Assembly: GCA_963989385.1 (NCBI GenBank)
Contig: OZ022508.1
Span: forward strand, 33,316,166 to 33,380,165
Direction of reading: 5' to 3'
DNA length: 64,000 bases
Source: Ctena decussata
Taxonomy: Eukaryota > Mollusca > Bivalvia > Lucinida > Lucinidae
Below, piece after piece: positions 63,301-64,000 of this stretch. Both the position numbers and the translations under genes were made by a program. The notes under the pieces were generated by a model, which was given only the letters and a program-made list of their open reading frames with translations, did not search any database and was not told where the DNA came from. How positions within the stretch are numbered: the stretch's first letter is position 1; every line of letters starts with the position of its first letter.

Positions 63301-63876
63301 TACAGTGCAACCTCTCTACAACGGTCAACATCTGGAACAGCCAGAACTGGCTGTTGTAGAGAGGTGGCTGTTTTTCGGACGGTTTGACTCACGGGCTTTC
63401 AGTTGGTATTTGACCTCTGTGTACCAGTAAAGCAACAATTTTATTGATGTAAATGTCACAAATGTAAACATTTTGTGTAATCTTCACGTTTACCATGAAT
63501 ATACACTATTGCTATTAGCTGATAAGTAAAAACTAGTAAAATATTGCTTGGTAATTGAAAAAGAACCATACTCCACCATAAAAAACTAGCTGTAGGAGAC
63601 GATGTTTATAAGCAAGTTAGCTTGTTATCGAATCCTTTCTTATTATTCTTGTATGAATTGATTGTGTATGTTTATATGTTGAATAAAATACTGTCTAAAC
63701 TAACTACACTAAAGACTAGCCATTACAGAAGTAATTATGACCGTTTTCGTCAAAAATTGTGTCGGCTGACCGGAAAAGAGAGGTGACCGATGGTCAGAGG
63801 TGAAAAATATAGGAAGTAAAACGGGGGGAGGGGGGCGGGATTCAGATGAGGTGGCTCGTAATAGCCACCTCATCTG
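63301..63876. repeat. Inverted-repeat fragments in last intron
   Basis: 63307-63365 pairs ACCTCTCTACAAC with GTTGTAGAGAGGT. 63843-63876 is a perfect 14-bp hairpin CAGATGAGGTGGCT / AGCCACCTCATCTG next to a G-rich run at 63822-63840. No further BAZ1B exon was found to 64000. Confidence 0.6.
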
Positions 63877-64000
63877 GATCTACACTCTTCACAAATTCTA
63901 AAATTTTTCATTTTTGGCGCTTTAAGGGTTAATCGTAGAAAATGGTAGAGTTGCCTTCCCTGAAAATATACTCATTCTTCTTAAGATCCTTTTCTATACA

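Overview
The window is eukaryotic, AT-rich, and most likely from a marine bivalve. It holds most of one multi-exon gene on the + strand, and dense layers of transposable elements fill nearly all its introns. The bivalve inference rests on the many repeats with subterminal inverted repeats, CCGT-type microsatellites and 140-460 bp core tandem repeats, which resemble the 'pearl'/HINE (Helentron-related) elements of bivalves, and on tRNA-derived SINEs. No species can be named from the sequence alone.

The gene is an ortholog of BAZ1B (WSTF, Williams syndrome transcription factor), a chromatin-remodelling subunit that pairs with ISWI ATPases. I traced 22 coding exons, from 8402 to 62980. They join in one continuous frame (3313 nt, 1104 complete codons) with GT/AG borders throughout. 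They cover the WAC domain (C-terminal part), the conserved block that follows it, a lysine-rich linker, the DDT domain, and the WHIM1, WHIM2 and WHIM3 motifs. The first coding exon (start of WAC) was not found and is probably upstream. The PHD finger and bromodomain exons must lie beyond 64000. Almost all the family length variation seen here is in exon 7, a lysine-rich low-complexity exon with internal repeats.

Layout: 1-8401 is intergenic or 5' intron sequence with a SINE, a foldback element carrying a broken PHD finger, a HINE and several small inverted-repeat elements. 8578-20510 is one 11.9 kb intron made mainly of a four-level nest: HINE containing HINE containing a canonical Helitron containing a SINE. 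20617-25161 holds a second four-level nest. 26088-29653 contains a hAT element with an 8-bp target duplication. 33307-38189 contains a region with seven copies of a 17-nt motif. 38336-48811 mixes exons with HINEs, palindromic MITEs and foldbacks. 49002-59140 has a HINE, SINEs and a second hAT with 8-bp duplication. 59256-62872 is short exons separated by introns made largely of palindromic MITEs.

No rRNA, functional tRNA, CRISPR array or bacterial-type system was seen. The most unusual content is structural: many element families share one end structure, and several insertions can be proved by comparing them with uninterrupted neighbouring repeat units.
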